This document shows, piece by piece, positions 17,260 to 26,397 of a DNA stretch of 64,000 nucleotides. Under the pieces are notes generated by a model that was not told the origin of the DNA, made no database searches, and saw nothing but the letters and a program-made list of their open reading frames with translations. Origin of the DNA: Gammaproteobacteria bacterium Milos-ODIII6 (GTDB lineage: Bacteria > Pseudomonadota > Gammaproteobacteria > Chromatiales > Chromatiaceae). Numbering within the stretch: position 1 is the stretch's first letter; each line of letters begins with the position of its first letter. The DNA is taken from the NCBI GenBank assembly GCA_029228645.1, contig JAPTHR010000003.1, positions 186,001 to 250,000 on the forward strand. The letters are read 5' to 3'. Position numbers and translations under genes: made by a program.

Positions 17260-18021
17260 ATGAGCGAGAAGATCGATCAGAACCGGCGCGAGTTCGTTTC
17301 CGTGGCCGGCAAGGCGGCGGCAGCTTCCGTGGTTGCGCCTGGGGTCTTGCTTCACAGTATCGCGCACGCCGAGCCACGCGCTGAACCTGTCACGGATGCG
17401 GTCCGTTACGGACTGCTGATCGACACCACCAAGTGTGCCGATGGGTGTTCGGATTGCGTCTCGGCATGTGATAAGGAGAACGGCCTCGATCTGCTCGGGA
17501 AGCCGGACGGGGCCACGGACGAGGATTGGGCGCGGCAGAAGCCGCGTTGGATCCGTACGGTCAAGGTCAAGGACCGCCTCTCCGGCCACGTGAGTTCCCT
17601 TCCCCTGATGTGCCAGCATTGCGAACATCCCCCCTGCGTGGATGTCTGTCCGACCGGCGCTTCCTTCCGCCGCGCGGACGGGATCGTGATGGTCGATCGG
17701 CACACCTGCATCGGTTGCCGCTACTGCATGATGGCCTGCCCCTACAAGGCCCGCTCGTTCATTCACGAGAACATCAAGGTCAAGCTCAGTGCTGTGCCGC
17801 GAGGCAAGGGCTGCGTGGAGAGCTGCACCCTGTGTGTGCACCGTCGGGATTACGGCGTTGCCGGGACGGCCTGCGCAGATGCCTGTGAGCACGGTGCCAT
17901 TCTGTTTGGGGATCTTAATGATCCGAACAGCGATATCACAAAGGCGTTGCAGGAACGCAACCATACGCAGTTGCGGGCTGACCTGAAGCTGAATACCGGT
18001 GTCCGCTACCGCGGCATCTGA
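17260..18021 (+). CDS. dsrO: DsrO, periplasmic iron-sulfur subunit
   Basis: DsrO (253 residues) is the ferredoxin-like electron carrier on the periplasmic side of DsrMKJOP. A twin-arginine signal is visible (QNRREFVSVAGKAAA, then a hydrophobic stretch to HSIAHA). Cysteine clusters for several [4Fe-4S] centres include CADGCSDCVSACDKE, CQHCEHPPCVDVCPTG, CIGCRYCMMACPY and CVESCTLCVHR. The ATG at 17260 was chosen over the longer frame from 17212, which overlaps dsrJ. Confidence 0.94.
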   Translation: MSEKIDQNRREFVSVAGKAAAASVVAPGVLLHSIAHAEPRAEPVTDAVRYGLLIDTTKCADGCSDCVSACDKENGLDLLGKPDGATDEDWARQKPRWIRTVKVKDRLSGHVSSLPLMCQHCEHPPCVDVCPTGASFRRADGIVMVDRHTCIGCRYCMMACPYKARSFIHENIKVKLSAVPRGKGCVESCTLCVHRRDYGVAGTACADACEHGAILFGDLNDPNSDITKALQERNHTQLRADLKLNTGVRYRGI

Positions 18022-18046
18022 TCTGTACCCGGATACCTTTGTCACT

Positions 18047-19264
18047 ATGAAAAAGATCTACTACCGCGAATGGGGTATCGAGAGTCCGCGCTACTGGGGG
18101 CTTCTCGCGGTCCTGACTGTGATTCTCGCTGTCGCTGGCTTCGCCGTGCTGCACATGGAGCACGAGGGTCACTGGGTGACAGGGATGAACAACGAGGTCG
18201 TTTGGGGCGTACCGCACGTGTTTGCGATATTCCTGATCGTAGCGGCCTCCGGGGCGCTCAACGTCGCCGCGCTGGGCTCGGTTTTCGGGAAACACATATA
18301 CAAGTCGCTCGGGCGCCTGTCGGGCCTGCTGGCGATGACGCTGCTGCTCAGTGGCCTGCTGATCCTGGTGCTGGACCTCGGCCAGCCTTCCCGCCTGATC
18401 GTGGCCATGACCACGTATAACTTCAAATCCATCTTCGCCTGGAACATTTACCTCTACGTCGGCTTTCTGGTGATCGTGGCCGCCTACCTGTTCACCATGA
18501 TGGAGCGGAAGGCGCAACGTTTTTACAAAGGCGTCGGCTTGCTGGCCTTCGTCTGGCGTTTGATCCTGACCACCGGTACTGGCTCGATCTTCGGCTTCAT
18601 CGTGGCGAGACCGGGCTACGACGCGGCAATGCTGGCGCCGATGTTCATCATCATGTCTTTCGCCTACGGTCTTGCGATCTACCTGCTGGTGCTGATGTTC
18701 ACCTTCGACGCCGAGGGTCGGGCGCTGGGTGACAAGCTTCTCGGGCGGCTGAAATCCTTGTTGGGCATCTTCGTCTCGGCGATCTTCTATTTCGTGCTGG
18801 TTTATCACCTGACCAATCTCTACGGTACCGAAAACCACGAGTACGAGGCATTCATCCTCCTTAATGGCGGGATCTACACCACCCTGTTCTGGGTCGGTTG
18901 GGTGCTGCTCGGAATGCTGGTGCCGATGGCTATTCTCTTCCATCCGGCACTGGGGAATTCACGCGGCGGCATCATCGCGGCCAGCCTGCTGGTCATCCTG
19001 GGCGGCTTGGCGGCGATGTACGTGATCGTCATTGGCGGACAGGCGTTCCCGATGCCCATCTTCCCCGACAAGATCATTCTGGAGTCGGGCTTCCAGGATG
19101 GAATCGGTGGCGCCGCGCTGTATTATTCGCCATCGCTTCCGGAGTTCCTTCTGGGTATTGGCGGTGTCGCACTGGCCCTGGGCGTGACCCTGGTGGCGGT
19201 TCGGATGCTCAAATTCCTGCCGGCATCGCTGGCTGATGAGGTGGTGGATCCTCATCACGGTTGA
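18047..19264 (+). CDS. dsrP: DsrP, NrfD-family integral membrane subunit
   Basis: DsrP (405 residues) is a polytopic inner-membrane protein of the NrfD/PsrC family that interacts with quinone in DsrMKJOP. About ten hydrophobic segments are visible, starting with YWGLLAVLTVILAVAGFAVL. The start MKKIYYREWGIESPRYW is typical. The frame is open upstream into dsrO, but the ATG at 18047 fits the family. It is the last structural gene of the membrane complex and is followed by a hairpin. Confidence 0.93.
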   Translation: MKKIYYREWGIESPRYWGLLAVLTVILAVAGFAVLHMEHEGHWVTGMNNEVVWGVPHVFAIFLIVAASGALNVAALGSVFGKHIYKSLGRLSGLLAMTLLLSGLLILVLDLGQPSRLIVAMTTYNFKSIFAWNIYLYVGFLVIVAAYLFTMMERKAQRFYKGVGLLAFVWRLILTTGTGSIFGFIVARPGYDAAMLAPMFIIMSFAYGLAIYLLVLMFTFDAEGRALGDKLLGRLKSLLGIFVSAIFYFVLVYHLTNLYGTENHEYEAFILLNGGIYTTLFWVGWVLLGMLVPMAILFHPALGNSRGGIIAASLLVILGGLAAMYVIVIGGQAFPMPIFPDKIILESGFQDGIGGAALYYSPSLPEFLLGIGGVALALGVTLVAVRMLKFLPASLADEVVDPHHG

Positions 19265-19296
19265 GGGGGTTGCCGTCAATCCGGACCCGACGAACG

Positions 19297-19320
19297 AAGG
19301 CGGCCTCTGGCCGCCTTTTG
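19297..19320 (+). terminator. Terminator-like hairpin between dsrP and dsrN
   Basis: AAGGCGGCC, TCT and GGCCGCCTT form a 9-bp stem ending in a short TTTTG run. This is weak for full termination, so partial read-through into dsrNRS is likely. It would lower expression of the maturation genes relative to the structural genes. Confidence 0.6.
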
Positions 19321-19335
19321 ACTGTCTGACATCCT

Positions 19336-20709
19336 ATGGCTCATTTCTATATCTCGGCGGCACATAAATCCTCTGGCAAGACCTCGCTCACGCTGGCGCT
19401 GTGCGCCGCCTTTCGTGAGCGCGGATTGCAGGTGCAGCCATTCAAGAAGGGGCCGGACTATATCGATCCGCTGTGGCTGTCGGAAGCGGCCGGCAGGCCC
19501 TGTTATAACCTCGATTTCTACACCATGGAGCCGGCCGAGATCGATCGCCTGTTCGCTGCCTCCATGGCCTCCGCGGACCTCGGCATTATCGAAGGCAACA
19601 AGGGCCTGTACGACGGACTCGACATCGAGGGGGCCAACAGCAACGCCGCGCTCGCGCGGCAGCTCGGCAGTCCGGTGGTGCTGGTCCTCGACACCCAGGG
19701 CATGACGCGTGGCGTGGCGCCGCTGATACTCGGTTACCAGGCCTTCGATCCGGACATCCGTATCGCGGGGGTGATCCTCAATCAGGTTGGCGGATCGCGT
19801 CACGAGAGCAAACTGCGCGCGGTCATCGAGCATTACACGCAGGTGCCGGTCCTCGGGGCGGTCCAGCGCAGCGCGGAGATGCATATTTCGGAACGCCATC
19901 TGGGCCTGGTCCCGAGCAATGAGGTTGCACGCAGTGGCTCGCAGATCATGCGCATGGCCGAGGCCGTTTCGCAGCAGGTCGATCTGGATGCGCTACTCCA
20001 GATTGCACGAACCGCAGCAAAGCCGGCGTCCGCGCCAGTCGCGCCCGACCCGAACGACAAGGGAGCACGGGTGCGCATTGCCTATGCGCGTGACGCGGCC
20101 TTCGGTTTTTACTACAACAGCGACCTCGAGGCGTTGCGACGTGCCGGCGCCGAACTGATTGCTTTCAGTCCCTTGAAGGACGCTGCGCTGCCGCCTGCGG
20201 ATGGGCTGTTTCTCGGCGGCGGGTTCCCGGAAACACACATCCACGATTTGGTGGCTAATCGAAGCATGGCTGACAGTGTGCGCCAGTTTATTCAGGACGA
20301 CCGCCCGGTTTACGCAGAGTGCGGAGGGTTGATGTACCTCTGTCGGCGCCTGACCTGGAAAGGAAAGCAGGGTAGAATGCTCGGCGTCGTCGCTGCCGAT
20401 GTGAAGATGCACGAGCGGCCCCAGGGGAGAGGCTACGTTCGCCTGGAAGAGACAGGGCATCATCCCTGGCCGGCCGGCCACGAGATCGCGGCCCACGAGT
20501 TCCATTACTCTGCCCTGGAAAACCTGTCTCCGGATCTGGAATTCGCCTACCGCGTGAAGCGGGGTTTCGGCATCGACGGACAGCACGACGGCATCCGGTA
20601 TCGCAATCTTCTGGCCAGTTACGCGCATTTACGTGATACAGACCGGAATCACTGGGCGGCCAGATTCGTTCGTTTCGTGAGGCAGAACAGTGCGCCCCAG
20701 GGGCAATAA
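19336..20709 (+). CDS. dsrN: DsrN, glutamine-dependent siroheme amidase
   Basis: DsrN (457 residues) is homologous to cobyrinic acid a,c-diamide synthase and is thought to amidate siroheme for DsrAB. The P-loop region HKSSGKTSLTLALCAA is at the N-terminus. A C-terminal class I glutamine amidotransferase domain contains GLFLGGGFPETHIHDL and the nucleophile cysteine in YAECGGLMYLC. Position and neighbours (dsrP before, dsrR after) favour DsrN over CbiA. No other corrin-ring genes are nearby. Confidence 0.9.
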   Translation: MAHFYISAAHKSSGKTSLTLALCAAFRERGLQVQPFKKGPDYIDPLWLSEAAGRPCYNLDFYTMEPAEIDRLFAASMASADLGIIEGNKGLYDGLDIEGANSNAALARQLGSPVVLVLDTQGMTRGVAPLILGYQAFDPDIRIAGVILNQVGGSRHESKLRAVIEHYTQVPVLGAVQRSAEMHISERHLGLVPSNEVARSGSQIMRMAEAVSQQVDLDALLQIARTAAKPASAPVAPDPNDKGARVRIAYARDAAFGFYYNSDLEALRRAGAELIAFSPLKDAALPPADGLFLGGGFPETHIHDLVANRSMADSVRQFIQDDRPVYAECGGLMYLCRRLTWKGKQGRMLGVVAADVKMHERPQGRGYVRLEETGHHPWPAGHEIAAHEFHYSALENLSPDLEFAYRVKRGFGIDGQHDGIRYRNLLASYAHLRDTDRNHWAARFVRFVRQNSAPQGQ

Positions 20710-20727
20710 TATGAGAGGTGCAAGAGC

Positions 20728-21039
20728 ATGTTTAAGGTGACCCCATCCGCGGCGGAGCAGGTGAGGAGCGCGGCACAACAGGGTGGTACGGAAGGCATGG
20801 CCCTTCGCCTGGCCGCGCAGAAACATGCTGACGGCACGTTCGACTACCGCATGGGATTCGACGAGGTCAGTGAGGACGATATCGAGATGAGTTGCGAGGG
20901 TGTGAAGATTGTCATGGCGCCCGAGTTTGTACCGCTGCTGGACAACACCACCCTCGATTTCGCAAGTCTGGACGATGGAGAATCCCAGTTCATCTTCGTC
21001 AACCCGGACGACGCGAACTACACCCCCCCCGCAGACTGA
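20728..21039 (+). CDS. dsrR: DsrR, A-type scaffold-like protein
   Basis: DsrR (103 residues) resembles IscA/ErpA A-type iron-sulfur proteins. It starts MFKVTPSAAEQVRSAAQQ and includes ALRLAAQKHADGTFDYRMGF. Canonical A-type proteins have three conserved cysteines. Here only one cysteine exists (DIEMSCEGVK), and the C-terminal CxC is absent, as reported for DsrR. A role in post-transcriptional control of dsr expression has been proposed for the family. It lies 18 bases after dsrN. Confidence 0.9.
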   Translation: MFKVTPSAAEQVRSAAQQGGTEGMALRLAAQKHADGTFDYRMGFDEVSEDDIEMSCEGVKIVMAPEFVPLLDNTTLDFASLDDGESQFIFVNPDDANYTPPAD

Positions 21040-21066
21040 TCCGGGCCATCCCGCGGTCCCTTTTGC

Positions 21067-22188
21067 ATGGAATTGTCTCCGGAAGACGCCCTGCGTCTGA
21101 ACGTCCTGCTCGCCAACAAGCCGCTGGCGATCCGCATCAACGAATCGAACATGACGGTGTCCGGCCTGACGGACAGTGGCGAGGCGAGGGTCGAACTCAA
21201 GCCGAATTGCCGCGATGAGCAGTACATCAAGCGCGTCAAGGAGCTGATCTCCGGGCACGTGCTGGGGTCGCCAGGCGGCTACCCGGTGTACCTGCAACGC
21301 TGGACCCGCATGGGCCAGATGAAAGACGACAGTCTCGAACAGCTGCTGACGCTGGGAGAGCCGGAGGCGGTGGTCGCGGCGGTATGCGCGCCGGGCCTTA
21401 CCGACGAGCTGGCGCGGCGCGCCTGGTGGGCCATGGAAGATGCCGAGAATGCGCGCCAGATGCTGCGCAAGCCGGCGGTGCGCGCCGGCCAAATGGGTCC
21501 GGTACTCGCCGCCTACCTGGTGGAATATCTGCCGTTCGAAAGCGAGGCGGAAAAGCAGATCGAAACGGTACGCCTGGTCCTCGAGCCGGGACTCCTCTCG
21601 GACGAACAGCGGCAGGACCTGTGGCGCAAGGCATCCCGCAAGGCGCCCTACTATGTTGGTTTTATTGCAACACTGCCGGACGCACTACCCGAGGAGCAAG
21701 AGCCCCACCCCCTCTGGGTGGCGCATCGGGACGCCTTGCAGGGCCTGGCCGGGGAGGGAAACGCCGTCGCGTCGATTCTGCTGCGGATACTCTCGGGCGA
21801 AGGTCAGGCGTGGCTGCACACCGTCTATCGGATCTTCAGGAAGCCTTCCAACCAGGATGTCGTGAATATCACCCTCGACCACATGGCCGGGTACTTCTCG
21901 ACGGTTCGCGAGCATCCTGCGGATGCGACCCTGGAGGAGCTGGAGGGGGAGGCGCAGTCCTGGGTCAGCGAAAATGCCGCCTTGCAGGCCGTTTCCGGTA
22001 TCGATCCGGCATTCCTCGACCTTGCGAGAGGGGTCCGGGTTCTCTCCGGTATGGGTTACGGGGTGGTGCGCCCGGTATTCAAGGGGACGACCGCCATCGG
22101 CAGCCTGATGCGGCGCAAGCTCGAGCCTGTGCTCGGACCCCTGCTTGTTCATCTGGATGCGCTGACGGCGTCGCCGCCGCGGCGTTGA
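21067..22188 (+). CDS. dsrS: DsrS, cytoplasmic protein of the dsr locus
   Basis: A 373-residue soluble protein at the last position of the dsr locus, matching DsrS by order and length. Its biochemical role is unknown. The N-terminus (MELSPEDALRLNVLLANKPL) is followed by helix-rich segments and VSGLTDSGEARVEL. No cysteine motif or membrane segment stands out. The name rests mainly on conserved gene order. A probable terminator overlaps its 3' end. Confidence 0.82.
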   Translation: MELSPEDALRLNVLLANKPLAIRINESNMTVSGLTDSGEARVELKPNCRDEQYIKRVKELISGHVLGSPGGYPVYLQRWTRMGQMKDDSLEQLLTLGEPEAVVAAVCAPGLTDELARRAWWAMEDAENARQMLRKPAVRAGQMGPVLAAYLVEYLPFESEAEKQIETVRLVLEPGLLSDEQRQDLWRKASRKAPYYVGFIATLPDALPEEQEPHPLWVAHRDALQGLAGEGNAVASILLRILSGEGQAWLHTVYRIFRKPSNQDVVNITLDHMAGYFSTVREHPADATLEELEGEAQSWVSENAALQAVSGIDPAFLDLARGVRVLSGMGYGVVRPVFKGTTAIGSLMRRKLEPVLGPLLVHLDALTASPPRR

Positions 22189-22201
22189 GGGCGGTTTTTT
22201 A
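22174..22201 (+). terminator. Probable terminator at the end of the dsr locus
   Basis: CCGCC, an 11-base loop and GGCGG are followed by six T residues. The stem starts inside the last codons of dsrS, so the stop codon lies in the loop. The stem is short but GC-only, and it sits at the expected end of the dsr transcript. Confidence 0.6.
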
Positions 22202-22484
22202 CGGGGGCCAACCCGTTTTTGTTCTGCGCTGCCGAAAAAGGGGTTCGGCGTTGCCAGGCAGTTGCGGGAACACGGTCGGTAATCGACTCCGATTCCTCGC
22301 GGAATCATTTAAGCAACTGTTTTGCCAATGGAAAATTCGCTGGCGAGATATCAGTACATTAGCGTGTAACGGAATGTAACAGAAGTTTCACAATCGCCTC
22401 TCACAATAGCGAACGGTCGGGTGAGGGCATAGAGCACATCACCCGGAGATGAGCTTTTCAAATTCCTGAATGGGAGAGACGATT
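22202..22484 (+). promoter_or_regulatory. Upstream region of pstS with possible Pho-box-like repeat
   Basis: This non-coding stretch contains a direct repeat TGTAACGGAATGTAAC at 22365-22380. Two TGTAAC units are spaced 10 bases apart, loosely like a PhoB box, whose repeat period is 11. The poor spacing makes the call uncertain, but phosphate-starvation control is expected for a pst operon. No gene is evident. Confidence 0.35.
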
Positions 22485-23597
22485 GTGTTGAAGAAAACGC
22501 TGACCCTGGCAGCCCTGTCTGCCGTCATGATCTCCGGTGCGGCCCACTCGGCCAGCCGTGACTACGTCAGCATCGTGGGTTCCTCCACGGTGTATCCTTT
22601 TGCCACCGTGGTGGCCGAGCAATTCGGTCGCAAGACCGCGTTCAAGACCCCAAAGGTCGAGTCCACCGGCTCCGGTGGCGGTCTCAAGCTGTTCTGTGCC
22701 GGCATCGGTGTCCAACACCCGGACATCACCAACGCCTCGCGCCGGATCAAGAAGTCCGAGCAGGAGAAGTGCGCGGCCAACGGCATCAGCGAAATCATCG
22801 AAATCAAGGTGGGTTACGACGGCATCGTCATGGCCAACTCCAAAAAGGCGCCTACCTTCGAGCTCAGCCTGCGTGATGTCTTCCTGGCCCTCGCCAAGCA
22901 GGTCCCGGGTCCGGACGGCAAGCTGATCGACAACCCCTACAAGACCTGGAAGGAAATCAACCCGTCTCTGCCGGCAGAAAAGATCGAGGTACTGGGTCCG
23001 CCCCCGACCTCCGGTACCCGTGACGCCTTCGTCGAACTGGCGATGGAAGGCGGCGCCAAGACCTTCGCCGACATGAAGAAGCTGCGTGGTTCCAAGGATG
23101 CGGCCGAGATCAAGGACCTGATGGCCAAGCTGGGTATCCCCGAGAGCGCCTTCAACAAGAAGGGCAAGAAGGTGTTCAAAGCGGTCGCTCACGCCATGCG
23201 TGAAGACGGCGCCTTCATCGAGGCGGGTGAGAACGACAACCTGATCGTCAACAAGCTCGAGGCCAACCCGGTCGCGTTGGGTATCTTCGGCTACTCCTTC
23301 CTTGACCAGAACAGTGACAAGGTGCACGGCTCGCTGATCGACGGTCAGGAACCGACCTTCGAGAACATCTCTGATGGCAAGTATCCGGTCTCGCGCGCGC
23401 TGTTCTTCTATGTGAAGAAGGCACATGTGGGCAAGGTTCCGGGCATCGATGGCTACCTCGCGGAGTTCACCTCCGAGACCGCTTGGGGTGAAGAGGGTTA
23501 CCTGTCCGACAAGGGGCTGATCCCGATGCCGGCTACAGAGCGGGCCGAGTTCGCCTCCGCGGCCAAGAACCTGATCCCGATGGTGCAACTCAAGTAA
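22485..23597 (+). CDS. pstS: Phosphate ABC transporter substrate-binding protein PstS
   Basis: PstS (370 residues) binds phosphate in the periplasm. A signal peptide (LKKTLTLAALSAVMISGAAHSA) leads into YVSIVGSSTVYPFATVVAE, and STGSGGGLKLF and PPTSGTRDAFVELAM supply phosphate contacts. GTG at 22485 was chosen because GGGAGA ends 7 bases earlier and the signal peptide then begins with two lysines. An in-frame ATG at 22470 is the alternative. It heads pstSCAB-phoU and is separated from pstC by a strong hairpin. Confidence 0.93.
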   Translation: MLKKTLTLAALSAVMISGAAHSASRDYVSIVGSSTVYPFATVVAEQFGRKTAFKTPKVESTGSGGGLKLFCAGIGVQHPDITNASRRIKKSEQEKCAANGISEIIEIKVGYDGIVMANSKKAPTFELSLRDVFLALAKQVPGPDGKLIDNPYKTWKEINPSLPAEKIEVLGPPPTSGTRDAFVELAMEGGAKTFADMKKLRGSKDAAEIKDLMAKLGIPESAFNKKGKKVFKAVAHAMREDGAFIEAGENDNLIVNKLEANPVALGIFGYSFLDQNSDKVHGSLIDGQEPTFENISDGKYPVSRALFFYVKKAHVGKVPGIDGYLAEFTSETAWGEEGYLSDKGLIPMPATERAEFASAAKNLIPMVQLK

Positions 23598-23624
23598 TAG
23601 CGGTTCGCGTTACCTGAGTAGAGC

Positions 23625-23659
23625 AGTGGCGACCCGGGTGCCTGGCCCGGGTCGCCACT
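23625..23659 (+). terminator. Attenuator-like hairpin between pstS and pstC
   Basis: AGTGGCGACCCGGG pairs perfectly with CCCGGGTCGCCACT across a 7-base loop and is followed by only a short T stretch. A 14-bp stem at this position would protect or partly terminate the transcript. That would explain high PstS levels relative to the permease. Confidence 0.75.
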
Positions 23660-23688
23660 TTCAGTGTCTCTGACTAGGCGGTGATTCG

Positions 23689-25077
23689 ATGCAAACCTAC
23701 ATGATAGTCATAGTGCTGCTGGCCTTCATGGCCTTTGTATACCAGGTCGGTAAAAGGCGCGCATTGCATACCGCGGGTGGCCCCAAGGCGATCCGCGAGC
23801 TGCATTCACTGCCGAGCTATTACGGTTTTTATGTCATGTTGTGGGCGGCCCTGCCGTCCCTGCTGGTTCTGCTGTTGTGGGGCCTGTTCCAGGAATCGGT
23901 CCTCACGCAACTGGTTATATCGGCTCTGCCGCAGGAGATGCAGGCCCTCTCCAAGGCGGAACTCGGCCTGATCATCAACGACGTGCGCAACCTCGCGAGT
24001 GGTGACATCGTGTCGCAGGAGCCGGATGCCAATATCCGTGCCGCCGCCGCGCACCTGCAGTCGCTGCAGTCCACCGCCGACCTGGCCAAGGCCGTGGTCA
24101 TCCTGGCCCTCTCCGTCGCCGCAGCCATCCTGGCTTGGCGTTCGATCGCGCCCAGGATGCGTGCGCGCAACCGGGTCGAGTGGATCATCCAAAGCCTGCT
24201 GATCATTAGCGCCAGCGTGGCCATACTCACCACCATCGGCATCGTGATGTCGGTATTGTTCGAGTCGCTGCGCTTTTTCCAGAAGGTCCCCTTCAGCGAT
24301 TTCCTTTTCGGGCTCGAATGGAGTCCGCAGACCGCCCTCCGCGCCGACCAGGTCGGTGCGACCGGTGCCTTCGGCGCCATCCCGCTGCTGGTTGGCACCC
24401 TGCTGATTTCCTTCATCGCCCTGGTGGTCGCCGTGCCGATCGGGCTGATGTCGGCCATCTACCTCTCGGAGTACGCCACCCCGCACCTGCGCTCGATCGC
24501 CAAACCGGTGATCGAGGTGCTTGCCGGTATCCCGACCGTGGTGTACGGCTTCTTCGCCGCGCTCACGGTGGCCCCGGCGGTGCGGGGATTCGGCGAATCC
24601 TTCGGCCTGGATGTCTCCTCCGAGAGTGCACTGGCCGCCGGCCTGGTCATGGGTGTCATGATCATCCCATTTGTTTCCTCGCTCTCGGACGACGTCATCA
24701 ATGCGGTCCCGCAGGCAATGCGGGATGCCTCCTTCGCCCTCGGGGCGACCCATTCCGAGACTGTGCGCCAGGTCATCCTGCCGGCGGCCCTGCCCGGCAT
24801 CATGGGGGGGGTGTTGCTGGCGGCGTCGCGTGCCATCGGTGAGACCATGATCGTGGTCATGGCGGCCGGTCTGAGTGCCAATCTCACGGTCAATCCGCTC
24901 GAGGCGGTGACCACGGTGACGGTGCAGATCGTTACCCTCTTGGTCGGAGACCAGGAATTCGACAGCGCCAAGACCCTGGCGGCGTTCGCCCTCGGTCTGA
25001 TGCTGTTTACGATCACCCTCGCCTTGAACGTGCTCGCGCTGCACATCGTGCGCAAGTATCGCGAACAATACGAATAG
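23689..25077 (+). CDS. pstC: Phosphate ABC transporter permease PstC
   Basis: PstC (462 residues) is an inner-membrane permease. It is longer than the roughly 320-residue E. coli protein because of an N-terminal extension with two extra hydrophobic segments and a soluble loop. The core has the binding-protein-dependent permease domain, with VLAGIPTVVYGFFAALTVAP and RDASFALGATHSETV, part of the EAA loop that contacts PstB. pstA follows after 10 bases. Confidence 0.92.
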   Translation: MQTYMIVIVLLAFMAFVYQVGKRRALHTAGGPKAIRELHSLPSYYGFYVMLWAALPSLLVLLLWGLFQESVLTQLVISALPQEMQALSKAELGLIINDVRNLASGDIVSQEPDANIRAAAAHLQSLQSTADLAKAVVILALSVAAAILAWRSIAPRMRARNRVEWIIQSLLIISASVAILTTIGIVMSVLFESLRFFQKVPFSDFLFGLEWSPQTALRADQVGATGAFGAIPLLVGTLLISFIALVVAVPIGLMSAIYLSEYATPHLRSIAKPVIEVLAGIPTVVYGFFAALTVAPAVRGFGESFGLDVSSESALAAGLVMGVMIIPFVSSLSDDVINAVPQAMRDASFALGATHSETVRQVILPAALPGIMGGVLLAASRAIGETMIVVMAAGLSANLTVNPLEAVTTVTVQIVTLLVGDQEFDSAKTLAAFALGLMLFTITLALNVLALHIVRKYREQYE

Positions 25078-25087
25078 GAGCGGCATT

Positions 25088-26377
25088 ATGTCGATGAGCA
25101 AATCGCAATCCCGCACGGCGGAAAAAGTCGAGGCCTCTCTCAAGCGCCGCTATGCCAAGGAGAAGCGCTTCAAGATGCTGGGTCTGACGGCCATCGGCCT
25201 GGGTCTGTTGTTCGTGCTGGTGCTGTTCGTGAGCATCATCAGCAATGGCTATACCGCCTTCGTACAGACCCATATCCGCCTGGACGTCACCTTTGACGCC
25301 GACATTATCGATCCGGATGGCACCCGTGACCCTGCGGTGCTGAGAAGGGCGGATTACCGGCAGATTATCCGTGCACCGCTGCGGGAACTGTTCCCCGAGG
25401 TGAGCGGAAGGCGCGAGAAGCGTGAGCTGTACGCCCTGGTCAGCAGCGGCGCGGAACGCCAGCTGAGCGCCATGGTACTGGATGATCCCTCCCTGATCGG
25501 TCAGACCAGGGAGCTCTGGCTGATGGCCGATGACGAGGTGGACATGGTGGTCAAGGGCCACATCTCGCGCGAGAACGCCATCGCCAATCGCGGCGAGCGC
25601 CTGGTGGCCTGGCTGGAGAAGCTCGAGGGCGAGGAGCGTGTGGGTTCACGCTTCAACGCCACCTTCTTCACCGCCGGTGACTCGCGTGAGCCGGAGCAGT
25701 CCGGTATCGGGGGTGCAGTAGCGGGCTCGTTCTACACCCTGATCGTGACGCTGCTATTGTCCTTCCCGATCGGTGTGGCAGCGGCGGTCTACCTCGAGGA
25801 GTTCGCCCCGCGCAATCGCCTCACCGACCTGATCGAGGTGAACATCAACAACCTCGCGGCGGTGCCCTCGATCGTTTTCGGTCTGCTGGGCCTGGCGATG
25901 TTCATCAACGTGTTCGGCATGCCGCGCTCGGCGCCTCTCGTCGGTGGCCTGGTGCTCACCCTGATGACCCTGCCGACCATCATCATTGCCGCACGTGCCG
26001 CGCTCAAGTCGGTGCCGCCGTCGATCCGTGAAGCGGCGTTGGGCGTGGGGGCCTCCAAGATGCAGACCATCATGCACCACGTACTGCCGCTGGCGATGCC
26101 CGGAATGCTGACCGGTGCGATCATCGGCATGGCGCAGGCCCTGGGCGAGACCGCACCGCTGTTGATGATCGGTATGGTAGCGTTCATCGTCGACATCCCG
26201 GGCGGCCCGCTCGACCCGGCCACGGTGCTGCCGGTTCAGATCTATCTCTGGGCGGACAGCCCGGAACGCGCCTTCGTTGAGCGCACCTCTGCCGCTATCA
26301 TGGTGTTGTTGGCCTTCCTCATCACCATGAACGCCCTGGCGGTCATTCTGCGGCGCAAGTTCGAACGCCGCTGGTAA
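25088..26377 (+). CDS. pstA: Phosphate ABC transporter permease PstA
   Basis: PstA (429 residues) is the second permease. Residues about 30-60 form the first membrane helix, followed by a large periplasmic insert resembling the DUF3333-type N-terminal domain. The C-terminal permease domain contains [20 protein letters not shown] and [15 protein letters not shown] (EAA loop). Together with the long PstC this suggests the enlarged form of the transporter found in many proteobacteria. Confidence 0.92.
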   Translation: MSMSKSQSRTAEKVEASLKRRYAKEKRFKMLGLTAIGLGLLFVLVLFVSIISNGYTAFVQTHIRLDVTFDADIIDPDGTRDPAVLRRADYRQIIRAPLRELFPEVSGRREKRELYALVSSGAERQLSAMVLDDPSLIGQTRELWLMADDEVDMVVKGHISRENAIANRGERLVAWLEKLEGEERVGSRFNATFFTAGDSREPEQSGIGGAVAGSFYTLIVTLLLSFPIGVAAAVYLEEFAPRNRLTDLIEVNINNLAAVPSIVFGLLGLAMFINVFGMPRSAPLVGGLVLTLMTLPTIIIAARAALKSVPPSIREAALGVGASKMQTIMHHVLPLAMPGMLTGAIIGMAQALGETAPLLMIGMVAFIVDIPGGPLDPATVLPVQIYLWADSPERAFVERTSAAIMVLLAFLITMNALAVILRRKFERRW

Positions 26378-26397
26378 TTTTTTCTGGGAGTGTCACT

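Noticed and set aside
22365-22380. Confident Pho box
   Set aside because: The TGTAAC repeats are spaced by 10 bases, not 11, and match the consensus only partly, so it is listed only as a possibility.
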